64,000 nt of DNA from Ruminococcus sp. GTDB lineage: Bacteria; Bacillota; Clostridia; Oscillospirales; Ruminococcaceae. The position numbers were made by a program, and so were the translations under genes. The notes under the pieces are model-generated. The model was not told the origin of the DNA. It searched no databases and saw nothing but the letters and a program-made list of their open reading frames with translations. The stretch lies in contig JAILFN010000048.1 of assembly GCA_024697545.1 (NCBI GenBank), positions 1 to 64,000 of the forward strand, in the 5' to 3' direction. Positions within the stretch are counted from its first letter, which is position 1; the number at the start of each line of letters is the position of its first letter. This document shows, piece after piece, positions 50,976 through 60,228 of the stretch.

Positions 50976-51512
50976 ATGAAAGCCAAGATAACCGAGACCG
51001 AAAAGAAAGTTTATGAACATATCAAGAGCAGCTTGCAGCAGGGCTACGCACCGACGGTACGCGAGATCTGCGCAGGATGCGGATTCAAATCGACCTCAAC
51101 GGCACACCGCGCCATAAAATCACTGGCGGAAAAAGGCTACCTTGAAAAGCACAACAAGCTCAACCGCGCGATAAGGCTTGCGGGACGAAAGGTCGTAAAG
51201 GTGCCGCTGATCGAAAGGGAGGAGCAGCTAAATGCCGCTTCGATAGATCAGGCGGATACTTTCATTGATATCAATCCGCCCGAGGGCGTTACGGGCGAGC
51301 TGTTCGCCGTGACGGCTGATGAGGATATCCCCTCGGCTTTCGTCAGAAAGGGCGACATCATCATTGCCGAGACAAACGGCGAAAAGCTGTCTGTTGAAAA
51401 GGGCGGCATAGCTGTTGTGGTGCAGGGCGGCGGAACGCTCTCGCTCAAACAGGCAGTAACAAACGGCGCTATGGCGATAGGCAAGGTCGTGGCGGTCATG
51501 AGATATGTGTGA
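50976..51512 (+). CDS. LexA-like repressor with degenerate self-cleavage domain
   Basis: 178 residues. The N-terminal winged helix is clearly LexA (PTVREICAGCGFKSTSTAHRAIKSLAEKGYL, residues 27-56). In the C-terminal S24-type domain the normally conserved GDSM motif aligns with ADEDI (114-118). The nucleophile Ser is therefore Asp117, while the general-base Lys is retained (SLKQA, Lys158). No Ala-Gly cleavage bond lies in the 80-100 region (EREEQLNAASIDQAD). The domain is also about 20 residues shorter than LexA. It should still dimerise and bind DNA but not be inactivated by RecA-triggered cleavage. It could be a diverged LexA, a second repressor beside a true LexA, or an unrelated regulator built from the same fold. 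No LexA box is obvious upstream. Confidence 0.75.
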   Translation: MKAKITETEKKVYEHIKSSLQQGYAPTVREICAGCGFKSTSTAHRAIKSLAEKGYLEKHNKLNRAIRLAGRKVVKVPLIEREEQLNAASIDQADTFIDINPPEGVTGELFAVTADEDIPSAFVRKGDIIIAETNGEKLSVEKGGIAVVVQGGGTLSLKQAVTNGAMAIGKVVAVMRYV

Positions 51513-51554
51513 AAACAGATATATACACAGATACAAGAGGAAGAGATAAGACAA

Positions 51555-52268
51555 ATGGGAAACAGAAGATGCTCGGCTTGCGGTGCGCCGCTTGCCGATG
51601 ATGCAGTGATCTGCCTGAAATGCGGCAGGGTGGCGGGCAGGCAGCCGCCGAGACGCCCCCCGCAGCAAAGACCTTCGGGCAGACCCGTGCAGAGGAATAC
51701 TAATACATATCCGCAGCAAAGCCGCCGCGGTGTGCAGCAGGCTCCCGCAGGCAGACAGCCTCAGAGGACGGCTCGGGGACAGCGTCCGCGTGCGGCACAG
51801 CCCGCGCCTCAGCCGCGGAAGGTCCAAAGACCCGTTTATGACGCGCCCCCGCCCGAGGTGCAGGCAAGAGAAGCGGGCGGAAGATTTAAGCGCAGCAGCG
51901 GTGTGAGCGGCAAGATAAGGCTCGCGGCAAGGGGATTTGCGGCGGCGCTGCTCATCGCGGTTATATATATCTGCGGCTCTTTGATACAGACCACCCGCGT
52001 GCGGCTCGCGACATATCACTTCAAGAGCAGCATGAAAATGACCTACTCAAGCTACGGCAAGGCTATGGACAATTACTTTGAGGAAGGCCGCTGGTCGGCA
52101 AACCTCTTTACGGCAAGCTGCACATATACGGGCAGGAACAAGCACGGCGAGGAATACAAGATGGTATTCAGCGCAGGTGTGAAGATAAAGCTGAAAAGCA
52201 TGACCGTTGACGGCGAACCCATTGATAAGGATATGATCGAGACTAAAGTTATGGGAATGTTCATATAG
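51555..52268 (+). CDS. Zinc-ribbon membrane protein with low-complexity linker
   Basis: 237 residues. An N-terminal zinc ribbon (CSACGAPLADDAVICLKCG, residues 6-24) is followed by a long Pro/Gln/Arg-rich linker (about 25-115), one membrane helix (about 130-150, FAAALLIAVIYICGSLI) and a small extracytoplasmic domain (about 155-237). Family not recognised; the layout recurs in Firmicute membrane proteins of unknown role. It sits between the LexA-like gene and cls. Confidence 0.65.
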   Translation: MGNRRCSACGAPLADDAVICLKCGRVAGRQPPRRPPQQRPSGRPVQRNTNTYPQQSRRGVQQAPAGRQPQRTARGQRPRAAQPAPQPRKVQRPVYDAPPPEVQAREAGGRFKRSSGVSGKIRLAARGFAAALLIAVIYICGSLIQTTRVRLATYHFKSSMKMTYSSYGKAMDNYFEEGRWSANLFTASCTYTGRNKHGEEYKMVFSAGVKIKLKSMTVDGEPIDKDMIETKVMGMFI

Positions 52269-52308
52269 GGTGTGCTGCCATAAAGGATAGAAGTTTTTTG
52301 GAAAGAGA

Positions 52309-53880
52309 ATGAAGAAAAAGAAAAAGCATATTATTAAAGGTCCGCTTTATGTCATAAGCTATGTGCTTGCACAGCGGTTTGTGGTGATACTGCTGCTGCT
52401 GGCGCAGATAATACTGATATTCTATATGTTCGCCGCGCTTCAGCAGTATTCGGGCAAGATGGCGATCATCTTTCAGGGGCTGGCTTCGCTGACCGCAGTG
52501 TATATACTCAATAAGCAGAGCAAGGCGGAGTTCAAGATAGGCTGGCTGGTGCCGCTTGTGGCGTTTCCCGTGTTTACCGTGGCGATATACTTTTACCTCA
52601 ACAACCAGTATGCCGCGCGGTATACGCGAAAGCTTTACGCACAGAAGACCGCCGATACCTCGGGCTTTCTGCGGCAGAACAAAAACGTTCTGGCGGAACT
52701 CAAAGCCCGCGACGAGCAGACATACCGCTATGCCTGCTATATGAAGGACTTCGCGGGTTATCCCGCCCAGCGCAACTCTATGGTCAGGTACTTCCCGAGC
52801 GGGGAAGAAAAGCTGCCGGTCATGATAGAGGAGCTTAAAAAGGCAAAGCATTATATATTCATCGAGATGTTTATAATCGACCGCGGGACGATGTGGGACG
52901 AGATACATGAGGTGCTGAAGAAGAAAGCAGCCGAAGGCGTTGACGTAAGACTCATATACGACGGCATGGGCTCGCAGAACATACTGCCGTTCGGCTACCA
53001 CAAAAAGCTCACCGAGCAGGGGATAAAGACCCGCGTTTTCCAGCCCTTCCTGCCGCTTCTTTCGTCGGTGCAGAACAACCGCGACCACCGAAAGATAGTC
53101 GTGATCGACGGTCACACGGGCTTTACGGGCGGTGATAACTTTGCCGATGAATATGTAAACCGCATCAACCGCTTCGGCTACTGGAAGGATACTTCGGTGA
53201 TGATAAAGGGCGACGCGGTCTGGAACCTCACGATGATGTTCCTGCAAATGTGGGAGGTCATCGGGCGCGAGGGCAGGAGCGAGTACCGCGATTACCTGCC
53301 GCACCATTACAGGACGGAAAAATATATCTCCGACGGATTCGTTATCGCATACGGCGACTCCCCGCTTGACGATGAAGACGTAGGGGAACTCACCTATATA
53401 AATATATTAAATACGGCGGTGGACTACTGCTATATCTCAACGCCGTATCTGATACTGAACGAAGAGCTGATATCGGCTCTGACATTCGCCGCGAAAAGGG
53501 GCGTTGATGTGCGGATAATTGTCCCGGGGATACCCGACAAGCCGTATGTCAAGATAATGGGAGAAAGCTTTTTCGGAGAGCTTATGCGAAAAGGCGTAAA
53601 AATATATGAATTCAACGGGTTCAACCATGCGAAAATGTTCGTATCTGATGACCGCAGGGCTGTCATCGGCACGATAAACCTCGATTACCGCAGCCTGTAT
53701 CTGCACTTTGAGAACGCCTGCTTTATGTACGATATGCCCGCGGTGCTGGATATCAGGGCGGATTTTGAAAGGATGTTTGCCGAGCAGTGTCATGAGGTAA
53801 CACCCGATGAACTCGTGAACCGCCCGAAAGGGAGAAGGGCTGCGGCGGCAATGCTCAAAATACTCGAACCGATGCTATAA
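52309..53880 (+). CDS. cls: Cardiolipin synthase
   Basis: A 523-residue bacterial ClsA-type enzyme that makes cardiolipin from phosphatidylglycerol. Two N-terminal membrane segments (about 10-55 and 65-95) precede two HKD phospholipase-D motifs: DHRKIVVIDGHTGFTGGDN (near residue 262) and HAKMFVSDDRRAVIGTINLDYRS (near 443). Both are intact. It is followed 20 nt later by the sugar-sensor/GGDEF gene. Confidence 0.93.
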   Translation: MKKKKKHIIKGPLYVISYVLAQRFVVILLLLAQIILIFYMFAALQQYSGKMAIIFQGLASLTAVYILNKQSKAEFKIGWLVPLVAFPVFTVAIYFYLNNQYAARYTRKLYAQKTADTSGFLRQNKNVLAELKARDEQTYRYACYMKDFAGYPAQRNSMVRYFPSGEEKLPVMIEELKKAKHYIFIEMFIIDRGTMWDEIHEVLKKKAAEGVDVRLIYDGMGSQNILPFGYHKKLTEQGIKTRVFQPFLPLLSSVQNNRDHRKIVVIDGHTGFTGGDNFADEYVNRINRFGYWKDTSVMIKGDAVWNLTMMFLQMWEVIGREGRSEYRDYLPHHYRTEKYISDGFVIAYGDSPLDDEDVGELTYINILNTAVDYCYISTPYLILNEELISALTFAAKRGVDVRIIVPGIPDKPYVKIMGESFFGELMRKGVKIYEFNGFNHAKMFVSDDRRAVIGTINLDYRSLYLHFENACFMYDMPAVLDIRADFERMFAEQCHEVTPDELVNRPKGRRAAAAMLKILEPML

Positions 53881-53900
53881 CGCGAAGAAGGTGAAATGCA

Positions 53901-55844
53901 ATGAGAAAGAATGATAAAAGAAGAACGATAGCGGTATGCCTTACAGGCTACGATACTTATAATGAGATAGTTATGCTCGAGGGCATACGACAAAAGTGTG
54001 CCGAGCTTGATATTAATCTGCTTACCTTCTTCAACTCTGTTTTCAAGCCTGCGCTTAATGCAGACTATACTCTTCACCCCAACACAATCGCGGGCGAGAC
54101 TATGGTCTATGAGCTGATAAACTATGACACTATCGACGGGCTGCTGATATTCGGCGGCACCTTCCTTGATGATGATACCTTCAGGAAGATACTGACCCGC
54201 TGCCGCGAGCACGGTCTTCCCGTTCTTGATATCGACGACCTTTCGCACAAAGACTGCCGCAGGGTACTGCTTACCGACGGAAATGCGATGGAGGAAATGG
54301 TCGATCATGTCATAGAAAAGCACGGCTGCCGCGATATTTGCTTCATGAACGGATTCAAGGACAACCCTCAGTCGGATTCCCGCCTTGAGGCTTACAGGGC
54401 TTCTCTTGAAAGGCACGGGATACCCTTTGATGAGAAAAACATCTACTACGGCTGCTTCTGGACACCCGCTATTGAAGAGACAAAGCGCCTGATAGCCGAG
54501 CGCGGCAGGGATAATATGCCCGACGCTATCGTCTGCGCCAACGATACGATGGCGCTTCACACGATGGACGTGCTGAAGGAGAGCGGCTTTGATATTCCCA
54601 AAGATATTATCGTTACGGGCTTTGACGCTATACCCGACAGCGCCGAATCCATTCCGAGCCTTACAACGATCCGCCGCGGCTTGCGTGAAGCGGGCGAGGC
54701 GGCGGTGACAGAGCTTACCGAGATGATGACGGGCGGCGGCGGAAACGGCGATGTGATGATAAGCGCAGTAGTTGAGCCGCGTCAGTCGTGCGGCTGTGTG
54801 GCAGCCGCTGTTCATGAGGAGGAGACTTATGCAAAGCACATCTCCGTTTCAACTTACACGCGCGAGTTCAACCTGTACCTTCTGCATATGCACCACAACT
54901 TCTCGGGCACCGAGAGGTCTGAGGATATGTTCCGTCAGCTCAAGCACGGTGCCGAGCTTTGCAATATCCCCGTACTTTACGCCTGCATAAGCGCCGAGAT
55001 CGAGCACAAGCAGGCAGGCTACAATGCCGACGAAGAGCCTAAGGGCATTACTTATGTGCCCGAAAAGATGGTGTCTATGTTTATGTACGGCCACGATGTG
55101 CCCGTCGGGACGGAATTCCCGACAGCAGATATCATCCCCGGCGGTGTCGGCACCCGCGAAGAACCCGATTACTTTATGATAGCGCCGCTTTACTTTAAAA
55201 ATTCATTCCTCGGCTATATGGCGCTCCGCCCATCGGGGATATTCCCCGACGGCGATATGTTCAGCAACTGGCTGATGACTACCTGCAACAACGTCGGAAG
55301 CTATTATATGAACAACGAGCTTCAGGAAGCCCTTGCCGAGCTTCAGAGCCTTTATCTGCACGACCCCCTCACAGGCATATACAACCGCCGCGGCATGAAC
55401 AAGCTTGAAAGCGGCTTTGTAAGGTCTTCGCTTGACGAAGGCAAGCACGTTGCCATCGTCTGCGCGGACGTTGACGGGCTAAAGAAGATAAACGACAGCT
55501 TCGGTCATGAAGAGGGCGATAACGCCATAGTGCAGTGTACGCACGCGCTCAGGAGCTCATTCCCCGCCGACAGCATATGCGTCCGCACGGGCGGCGATGA
55601 GTTCACCGTTCTGGCGGCGTTTGACACGACCGATGATGTAAAGCGGGCGATCGCAGATGTCCGCAGGCATACAGACGCATACAACGAGATAAGCGGCAAG
55701 CCTTACAATATAGGGTGCAGCTGCGGATTCAGTATGCTGCGTCCCGATCTTTCGAGCGACATGAACCTTGAAGCCGCAAAGAAAAAAGCCGACATGGCGA
55801 TGTATGATGAAAAGCTGCGCCGTAAATCGGTGAGGACAAACTGA
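53901..55844 (+). CDS. LacI-type sugar-binding domain fused to GGDEF (diguanylate cyclase)
   Basis: 647 residues, cytoplasmic, with no signal peptide or membrane segment. Residues ~8-295 are a periplasmic-binding-protein fold of the LacI/GalR regulator type (DGLLIFGGTFLDDDTF; DAIVCANDTMALHTMDVL; IVTGFDAIPDSAESIPSLTTIRRGL), without the helix-turn-helix. A middle domain (~300-470) is possibly GAF-like. A C-terminal GGDEF domain (~485-647) follows, with DVDGLKKINDSFGHEEGD and an intact GGDEF near residue 560. The RxxD inhibitory site is missing (PADS). It should make c-di-GMP in response to a small, sugar-like ligand. Fifth of a rightward gene series (murC, LexA-like, Zn-ribbon, cls, this gene). 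Confidence 0.85.
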   Translation: MRKNDKRRTIAVCLTGYDTYNEIVMLEGIRQKCAELDINLLTFFNSVFKPALNADYTLHPNTIAGETMVYELINYDTIDGLLIFGGTFLDDDTFRKILTRCREHGLPVLDIDDLSHKDCRRVLLTDGNAMEEMVDHVIEKHGCRDICFMNGFKDNPQSDSRLEAYRASLERHGIPFDEKNIYYGCFWTPAIEETKRLIAERGRDNMPDAIVCANDTMALHTMDVLKESGFDIPKDIIVTGFDAIPDSAESIPSLTTIRRGLREAGEAAVTELTEMMTGGGGNGDVMISAVVEPRQSCGCVAAAVHEEETYAKHISVSTYTREFNLYLLHMHHNFSGTERSEDMFRQLKHGAELCNIPVLYACISAEIEHKQAGYNADEEPKGITYVPEKMVSMFMYGHDVPVGTEFPTADIIPGGVGTREEPDYFMIAPLYFKNSFLGYMALRPSGIFPDGDMFSNWLMTTCNNVGSYYMNNELQEALAELQSLYLHDPLTGIYNRRGMNKLESGFVRSSLDEGKHVAIVCADVDGLKKINDSFGHEEGDNAIVQCTHALRSSFPADSICVRTGGDEFTVLAAFDTTDDVKRAIADVRRHTDAYNEISGKPYNIGCSCGFSMLRPDLSSDMNLEAAKKKADMAMYDEKLRRKSVRTN

Positions 55845-55852
55845 CAGATACA

Positions 55853-55886
55853 AAAAGCCCGTGAGTATCAAAAGCTCACGGGCTGT
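55853..55886. terminator. Bidirectional terminator between the GGDEF and YfhO genes
   Basis: AGCCCGTGAG pairs with CTCACGGGCT around a 9-nt loop, with an AAAAA run on one side and TTATT on the other. It separates converging genes. Confidence 0.75.
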
Positions 55887-55892
55887 TATTAT

Positions 55893-58862
55893 TTATTGTT
55901 TTTTGCCGTTTTCGGCTTTTTTTGCAAGCAGCTCGATAAGTCTGCCGTTTTTGTATTCAAAGAGGAAGATTATCAGGATAACTATAACTCCTGCGATCGA
56001 GATGATAATGCTGCCCGTGAAGTATGAGGGCTCAAATACCATCTCTATCTTGTTGGCTCCATTTTCAAGCGGTATCGTGATGAGAGAATCCATCGAGGTA
56101 TCGGTGATGACACGCTTGCCGTTTACGGTAACAGTCCAGCCGGGTTCGTCGGGGATCGTCGTGAAGAGGTACTGCCCGTCGGAAGCCGAATCACACTCCA
56201 TCGTGACGCGGGTGTCGCTGAGACTTGTGACCTCTGCCGTCGACTGCTGTACAACGCCCGCCGACTGCTCAAAGCGCTCGGTGTCGAAGGTATAGAACAG
56301 CTCGTCGCTCCAGTAGGCTTCGTTGTCATCGTTGTCGATGGTAACGCGGATACGGACGTCCTCGCCCTTCATAAAGCTGCCCAGCTGAAGTATCGAATAG
56401 TTGTCGCCGACAAAGAACTGTCCCGCGAAATCCATAACGCCGTCGCCGTTCAGGTAGCTTTCCTCGTCCTTGACCCAAACGTTGCAGGTGCGCTCATAAC
56501 GGGTCGGCAGATACATATAAAGCTCGCCGTCGCGGTCCATCTCAACAACATAATCTATGTGCGCTTCGCCCGCAGACTTGTCGGTGGGGTAGTATTTGGT
56601 GTGATGCTCCTCATCGCTTATCTTCGCGGTGGACATATTAAGCCTGTCGCTGTCCTTCGGAACTATGCGGGTAAAGTAAGGCACTACCTCGGGCTCGCCC
56701 GCCAGCACGCTGTAAAGCAGATTCTGGTTCTCAAAGGGGTTTACCTTTGAAAGCTCGATGGTGTTTATGCGTTCGTCTGTGACGCAGCCGAGACCGCCCA
56801 TAGCGTAGGGATTCTGATAGAACTTATAGGTAGTCCGCTTTTTCTCTTTTACCTTTTTCTTGACCGTTCTGCCGTTTTTCTCAACTTCTTCATAGGAGAG
56901 GTGAACGCTGTTCTCATCGACGTGCGTCGCGAGCTTGTACTGCTCTGGTATCTTTATGCGCTTGTCGATGTAGCGGTTGTCGTTGTCCTCGTCCTCTTTG
57001 TTCATGATATACTTTATGTCGAAGACCGAATCGGTGATGAACGTCCTGCCGTCGTACTTGGTATAGTGACCGCCGTAGGCAAATCCTAACCGTTCAAGCA
57101 TAGTCAGCGCGGGCGCGTTCATTACCGAGCTTGAGTGGGATATGCCGTAATAGCCCGTGCCGATGGGGTCGTTCACCGTGCGGTGGAAGGTAGCTTCCAT
57201 TCGGTAGAACGGCTCGTCGTCGAAATACCTGATGTGCCGTACCGCATCGCGGGTCTCCGAGATATACGGCTCGTATGAGGTGTAGTCGCTGTAAACGACA
57301 TCGTTGTCTATCTTCTGGAGGGTGTCCATAGTGTTCGCGAGCATCTCAAGGCTCACGACGATGCAGGTGATGGCGCACACGGCGTATGAAAGCCTGTATT
57401 TGCGGTTGAGGTATATTATCAGGAAGTACACCGCAACGGCTATGGCAGAGAACCATATGCCGCCGATAACGGCTCTGTCCTTGCCGTCCTCCCATGCCAC
57501 GGTGCGGAAGATCTCAAAGTGCTCGTAGCCCTCGCGCTCGCACCATACCAGGAACATCACGATGCCGAAGAACACCCCGCCTATCTCCTTTGGCGTTATG
57601 CCGTCTAAGTTCTCAAAAGCCTCAAACGCCATGACCACCATCAGGAATGAGAATGCAAAGGAATAGCGGAAGGGGAGCCAGTTGGGCACCTGAAAGCCGT
57701 GCCACACTATGTCCACGGGCTTGATATACATGAACACGATCATGATAAAGCTGAGTATACCGCTTGAAACCTTGCGCTTCATTGAGATCTTTCGGTTCAT
57801 GAAGTAAAGGGGCACCAGCAGCAGCACTGCCGTACCGCAGTATACCATCGGCAGACCCTCGGGGTATACCGTGTCATAGCTCATCGGGAAAAGCTTTGTG
57901 AGGAATGTCAGGAAGTCGAACTGGGTCGCCATCGACCAGTTTGGCTCGGAGAATTCCAGCTTTCCGAGCTTTAGCGCGTTGTATACGGGTATAAGCACCC
58001 ATGATGCCGCAAGTATCGCGGTGAGCGTGCCGCCCGCGAATTTGAAGAGCGAGCTTATCGGCTTTTTCGGCAGGATACGCCCGTCCTCGCCGAAGTAGGT
58101 GTAGATAAAGTAGCAGAATGTGAAAAAGCCCATCATGTAGCCGATGTAGAAGTGGGCTATGAACATGAGCGTCAGCGGTATGACATAAGGCAGCACCCTG
58201 CCCTCGCGGACGAGGCGCTTTACGCCCAAAGCTATAAGGGGCAGGTAGATAAGCCCGTCCAGCCACATGGGGTCCATCAGCTGCACTATCATGTAGCTCA
58301 TAAGCGAGTACATAAGCGAGAACGCAACGACAGAGGTCCTCTTTGGCTTGCGGTCTGCGGTCTTGTTGAGGAAGTAAGCAAAGCTGAGCGCCGATGAGCC
58401 TATCTTTAAAAGCTGTATAGTCTCGATAGCGCCGCACATGGCAGTCCTCGGGAAGAGCACCACAAGTATCATGAACGGGCTTGCCAGATAGTAGGCGTAA
58501 ATGCCGAACAGGTTGCCCGAAAGGTTCCTCGACCAGCTGTAAATAAGGCTTCCCTTGCCAAGCACTGCGTCGCGGAACATCTCATAGTAGTAGACGTACT
58601 GACCGTTCAGGTCAAGCACCAGCACCGAGCCCTCGCCGAAAGGGTGTACCCCGAACAGCGCGTAGGCAAGATACATTATCCCGACGGGAAGCACAAAGCA
58701 TAGCAGGTACAAAAACGCAGGTCTTTGCAGAGTGCTCATAAGGCGTTCGATCCTTCTGATCCGTGCTGCACGCTTTTCGGCTTTGAGCTCTGTTTTTGTC
58801 TTCTGAGCTGTTTCGGCGGGGGTGTTTACATTTCCCGCCGAAGCGCTTTCATTAGTTGCCAT
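55893..58862 (-). CDS. YfhO-family membrane protein (GT-C glycosyltransferase-like)
   Basis: 989 residues. A Lys/Glu-rich cytoplasmic N-terminus is followed by about twelve membrane segments over residues 50-520. The first extracytoplasmic loop (LVLDLNGQYVYYYEMFRDAVLG) carries the acidic motif of the family. A large beta-rich extracellular domain (about 530-930) comes next, then a final membrane helix (about 945-970, GSIIISIAGVIVILIIFLF). YfhO-type proteins glycosylate lipoteichoic acid in other Firmicutes; a wall-polymer substrate is likely here but inferred. Last gene of a leftward series with DUF3592 and SseB-like genes. Confidence 0.85.
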   Translation of the reverse strand: MATNESASAGNVNTPAETAQKTKTELKAEKRAARIRRIERLMSTLQRPAFLYLLCFVLPVGIMYLAYALFGVHPFGEGSVLVLDLNGQYVYYYEMFRDAVLGKGSLIYSWSRNLSGNLFGIYAYYLASPFMILVVLFPRTAMCGAIETIQLLKIGSSALSFAYFLNKTADRKPKRTSVVAFSLMYSLMSYMIVQLMDPMWLDGLIYLPLIALGVKRLVREGRVLPYVIPLTLMFIAHFYIGYMMGFFTFCYFIYTYFGEDGRILPKKPISSLFKFAGGTLTAILAASWVLIPVYNALKLGKLEFSEPNWSMATQFDFLTFLTKLFPMSYDTVYPEGLPMVYCGTAVLLLVPLYFMNRKISMKRKVSSGILSFIMIVFMYIKPVDIVWHGFQVPNWLPFRYSFAFSFLMVVMAFEAFENLDGITPKEIGGVFFGIVMFLVWCEREGYEHFEIFRTVAWEDGKDRAVIGGIWFSAIAVAVYFLIIYLNRKYRLSYAVCAITCIVVSLEMLANTMDTLQKIDNDVVYSDYTSYEPYISETRDAVRHIRYFDDEPFYRMEATFHRTVNDPIGTGYYGISHSSSVMNAPALTMLERLGFAYGGHYTKYDGRTFITDSVFDIKYIMNKEDEDNDNRYIDKRIKIPEQYKLATHVDENSVHLSYEEVEKNGRTVKKKVKEKKRTTYKFYQNPYAMGGLGCVTDERINTIELSKVNPFENQNLLYSVLAGEPEVVPYFTRIVPKDSDRLNMSTAKISDEEHHTKYYPTDKSAGEAHIDYVVEMDRDGELYMYLPTRYERTCNVWVKDEESYLNGDGVMDFAGQFFVGDNYSILQLGSFMKGEDVRIRVTIDNDDNEAYWSDELFYTFDTERFEQSAGVVQQSTAEVTSLSDTRVTMECDSASDGQYLFTTIPDEPGWTVTVNGKRVITDTSMDSLITIPLENGANKIEMVFEPSYFTGSIIISIAGVIVILIIFLFEYKNGRLIELLAKKAENGKKQ

Positions 58863-58905
58863 TTTAAGATATCGTCCTTTTCTTTTTTATACTTTCCGCG
58901 ATGTA

Positions 58906-59565
58906 TCAGTAATACCGTCTTCCGGGATACTCTCTCTCCATTTCCATCTCGCTTTCGGCGTGCATATAGTCGGGCATCGAAAGCGCCATCCTCGCTTTGG
59001 CAAGGTCGCTCTCATCGGGCATATGCGCAGCTCCCGACTCAAAATTCTTATTTGCCTTCAGCGAGTCGCCGATAAGTCCGCCGCTTTCCACGCCGTTTTT
59101 GTGCTGCAAGAAAGCGAAGGTGAAGAATATCAGCGCCAACGATCCTGCACCTGCCGCGTATTTCAGATATGAATCATCGGGCTTGGGCGGCTCGTCGTAG
59201 CTGTATGCCTTTTTTGGATCTGAGGGGCAGTAGTGTATCGGCACCTTGCCGCCTATCGCCTTTTTATCGAAGGTATACGGCGTATAAAGCGTATACTTTT
59301 TCCCGCCCGTCGTATATTCGACAAATGCCGAGGACATCGTATCGTTGTCTGAGCTTGTCCTGACGCTTATTATGGTCGCATCGGCGGTCGATATGCAGGT
59401 GCGTTTAAGTTCGTTGTAATGGGACTTTTCCTCTGCCCAGAGGATAAAGAAGAATACAGCTGCCAGAAATATAAAGATCGAAGTCACCATTCTGTAAACG
59501 GGCGAATGGCTGTTTCCGCCAAGAAGAAGTCCGATATATGAGGGATGGTAGCGTCTGTAAGCCAT
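58906..59565 (-). CDS. DUF3592-type membrane protein
   Basis: 219 residues with two membrane segments (about 28-46 and 135-155). Between them is a beta domain ending GGKVPIHYCPSDPKKAYSYDE, which matches DUF3592. An acidic/Met-rich C-terminal tail of ~60 residues follows. Function unknown. AAAGGA precedes the ATG. Confidence 0.65.
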   Translation of the reverse strand: MAYRRYHPSYIGLLLGGNSHSPVYRMVTSIFIFLAAVFFFILWAEEKSHYNELKRTCISTADATIISVRTSSDNDTMSSAFVEYTTGGKKYTLYTPYTFDKKAIGGKVPIHYCPSDPKKAYSYDEPPKPDDSYLKYAAGAGSLALIFFTFAFLQHKNGVESGGLIGDSLKANKNFESGAAHMPDESDLAKARMALSMPDYMHAESEMEMEREYPGRRYY

Positions 59566-59580
59566 ATAGCGTTCCTTTCG

Positions 59581-60156
59581 TTATACGGGGTGCATGATGT
59601 TGAAGTCGTTGCGTACCCTTGAGAATGCGATGCTAATGTGCATCACATAAACGTACATGATGATGCGCGTGATGATCTCGACAGCGCCGACACCTGCCTG
59701 AAAGCTGCTTAGGGGCAGTATGCGGTAGAGTGCTTCGGTGAATACGGATATCCCCGCAAAGAGGGCATAGCGTCCCCATTTCTTTTGCAGAGCCGTCAAA
59801 AGCGAAGGGTCGTTTACAAGCTCGTGATGCGATACTATGTGCTTTAAAAGCCCATATTCGGCAAATATCACGAAAGTCGCAAGCGACGCGCCGAAAATTA
59901 TCCCGAGCGGGTGGCGGAGCTTTTCGGGGATCACCCCGAAGCGCAGGAGCAGCGTTACGGCAAGTCCGCCCGCGGATATCCCCGCGATGCCCATGACCCT
60001 GCCGCGAAAGGCTTTAAAGCCCTCCGATACGGAATCGGCTTCGGCAAGACCCGCAAGCATAAACAGCGCACCTACCAGCCGTACTCCGTAATTCATCTCC
60101 CAGCCGAGATTGAAATTCATAGCGCAAAGCACAAATCCGACCGAAAGAAAATTCAT
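59581..60156 (-). CDS. Hypothetical polytopic membrane protein
   Basis: 191 residues with about five or six hydrophobic segments and a short charged end. No family recognised. GGAGGTG is well placed upstream of the ATG. It sits 15 nt before the DUF3592 gene in the same direction and is likely cotranscribed. Confidence 0.6.
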   Translation of the reverse strand: MNFLSVGFVLCAMNFNLGWEMNYGVRLVGALFMLAGLAEADSVSEGFKAFRGRVMGIAGISAGGLAVTLLLRFGVIPEKLRHPLGIIFGASLATFVIFAEYGLLKHIVSHHELVNDPSLLTALQKKWGRYALFAGISVFTEALYRILPLSSFQAGVGAVEIITRIIMYVYVMHISIAFSRVRNDFNIMHPV

Positions 60157-60178
60157 AGCCCGTCACCTCCGTCTGCAA

Positions 60179-60207
60179 GACCCCGTACCTATTGAGGAAC
60201 GGGGTCG
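60179..60207. other. Hairpin between the SseB-like gene and the next gene
   Basis: GACCCCGT and ACGGGGTC, an 8-bp stem, lie in the 72-bp gap. There is no T-run, so it may be a processing site rather than a terminator. Confidence 0.4.
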
Positions 60208-60228
60208 CGATTTTGTCGTATAGAGAGA

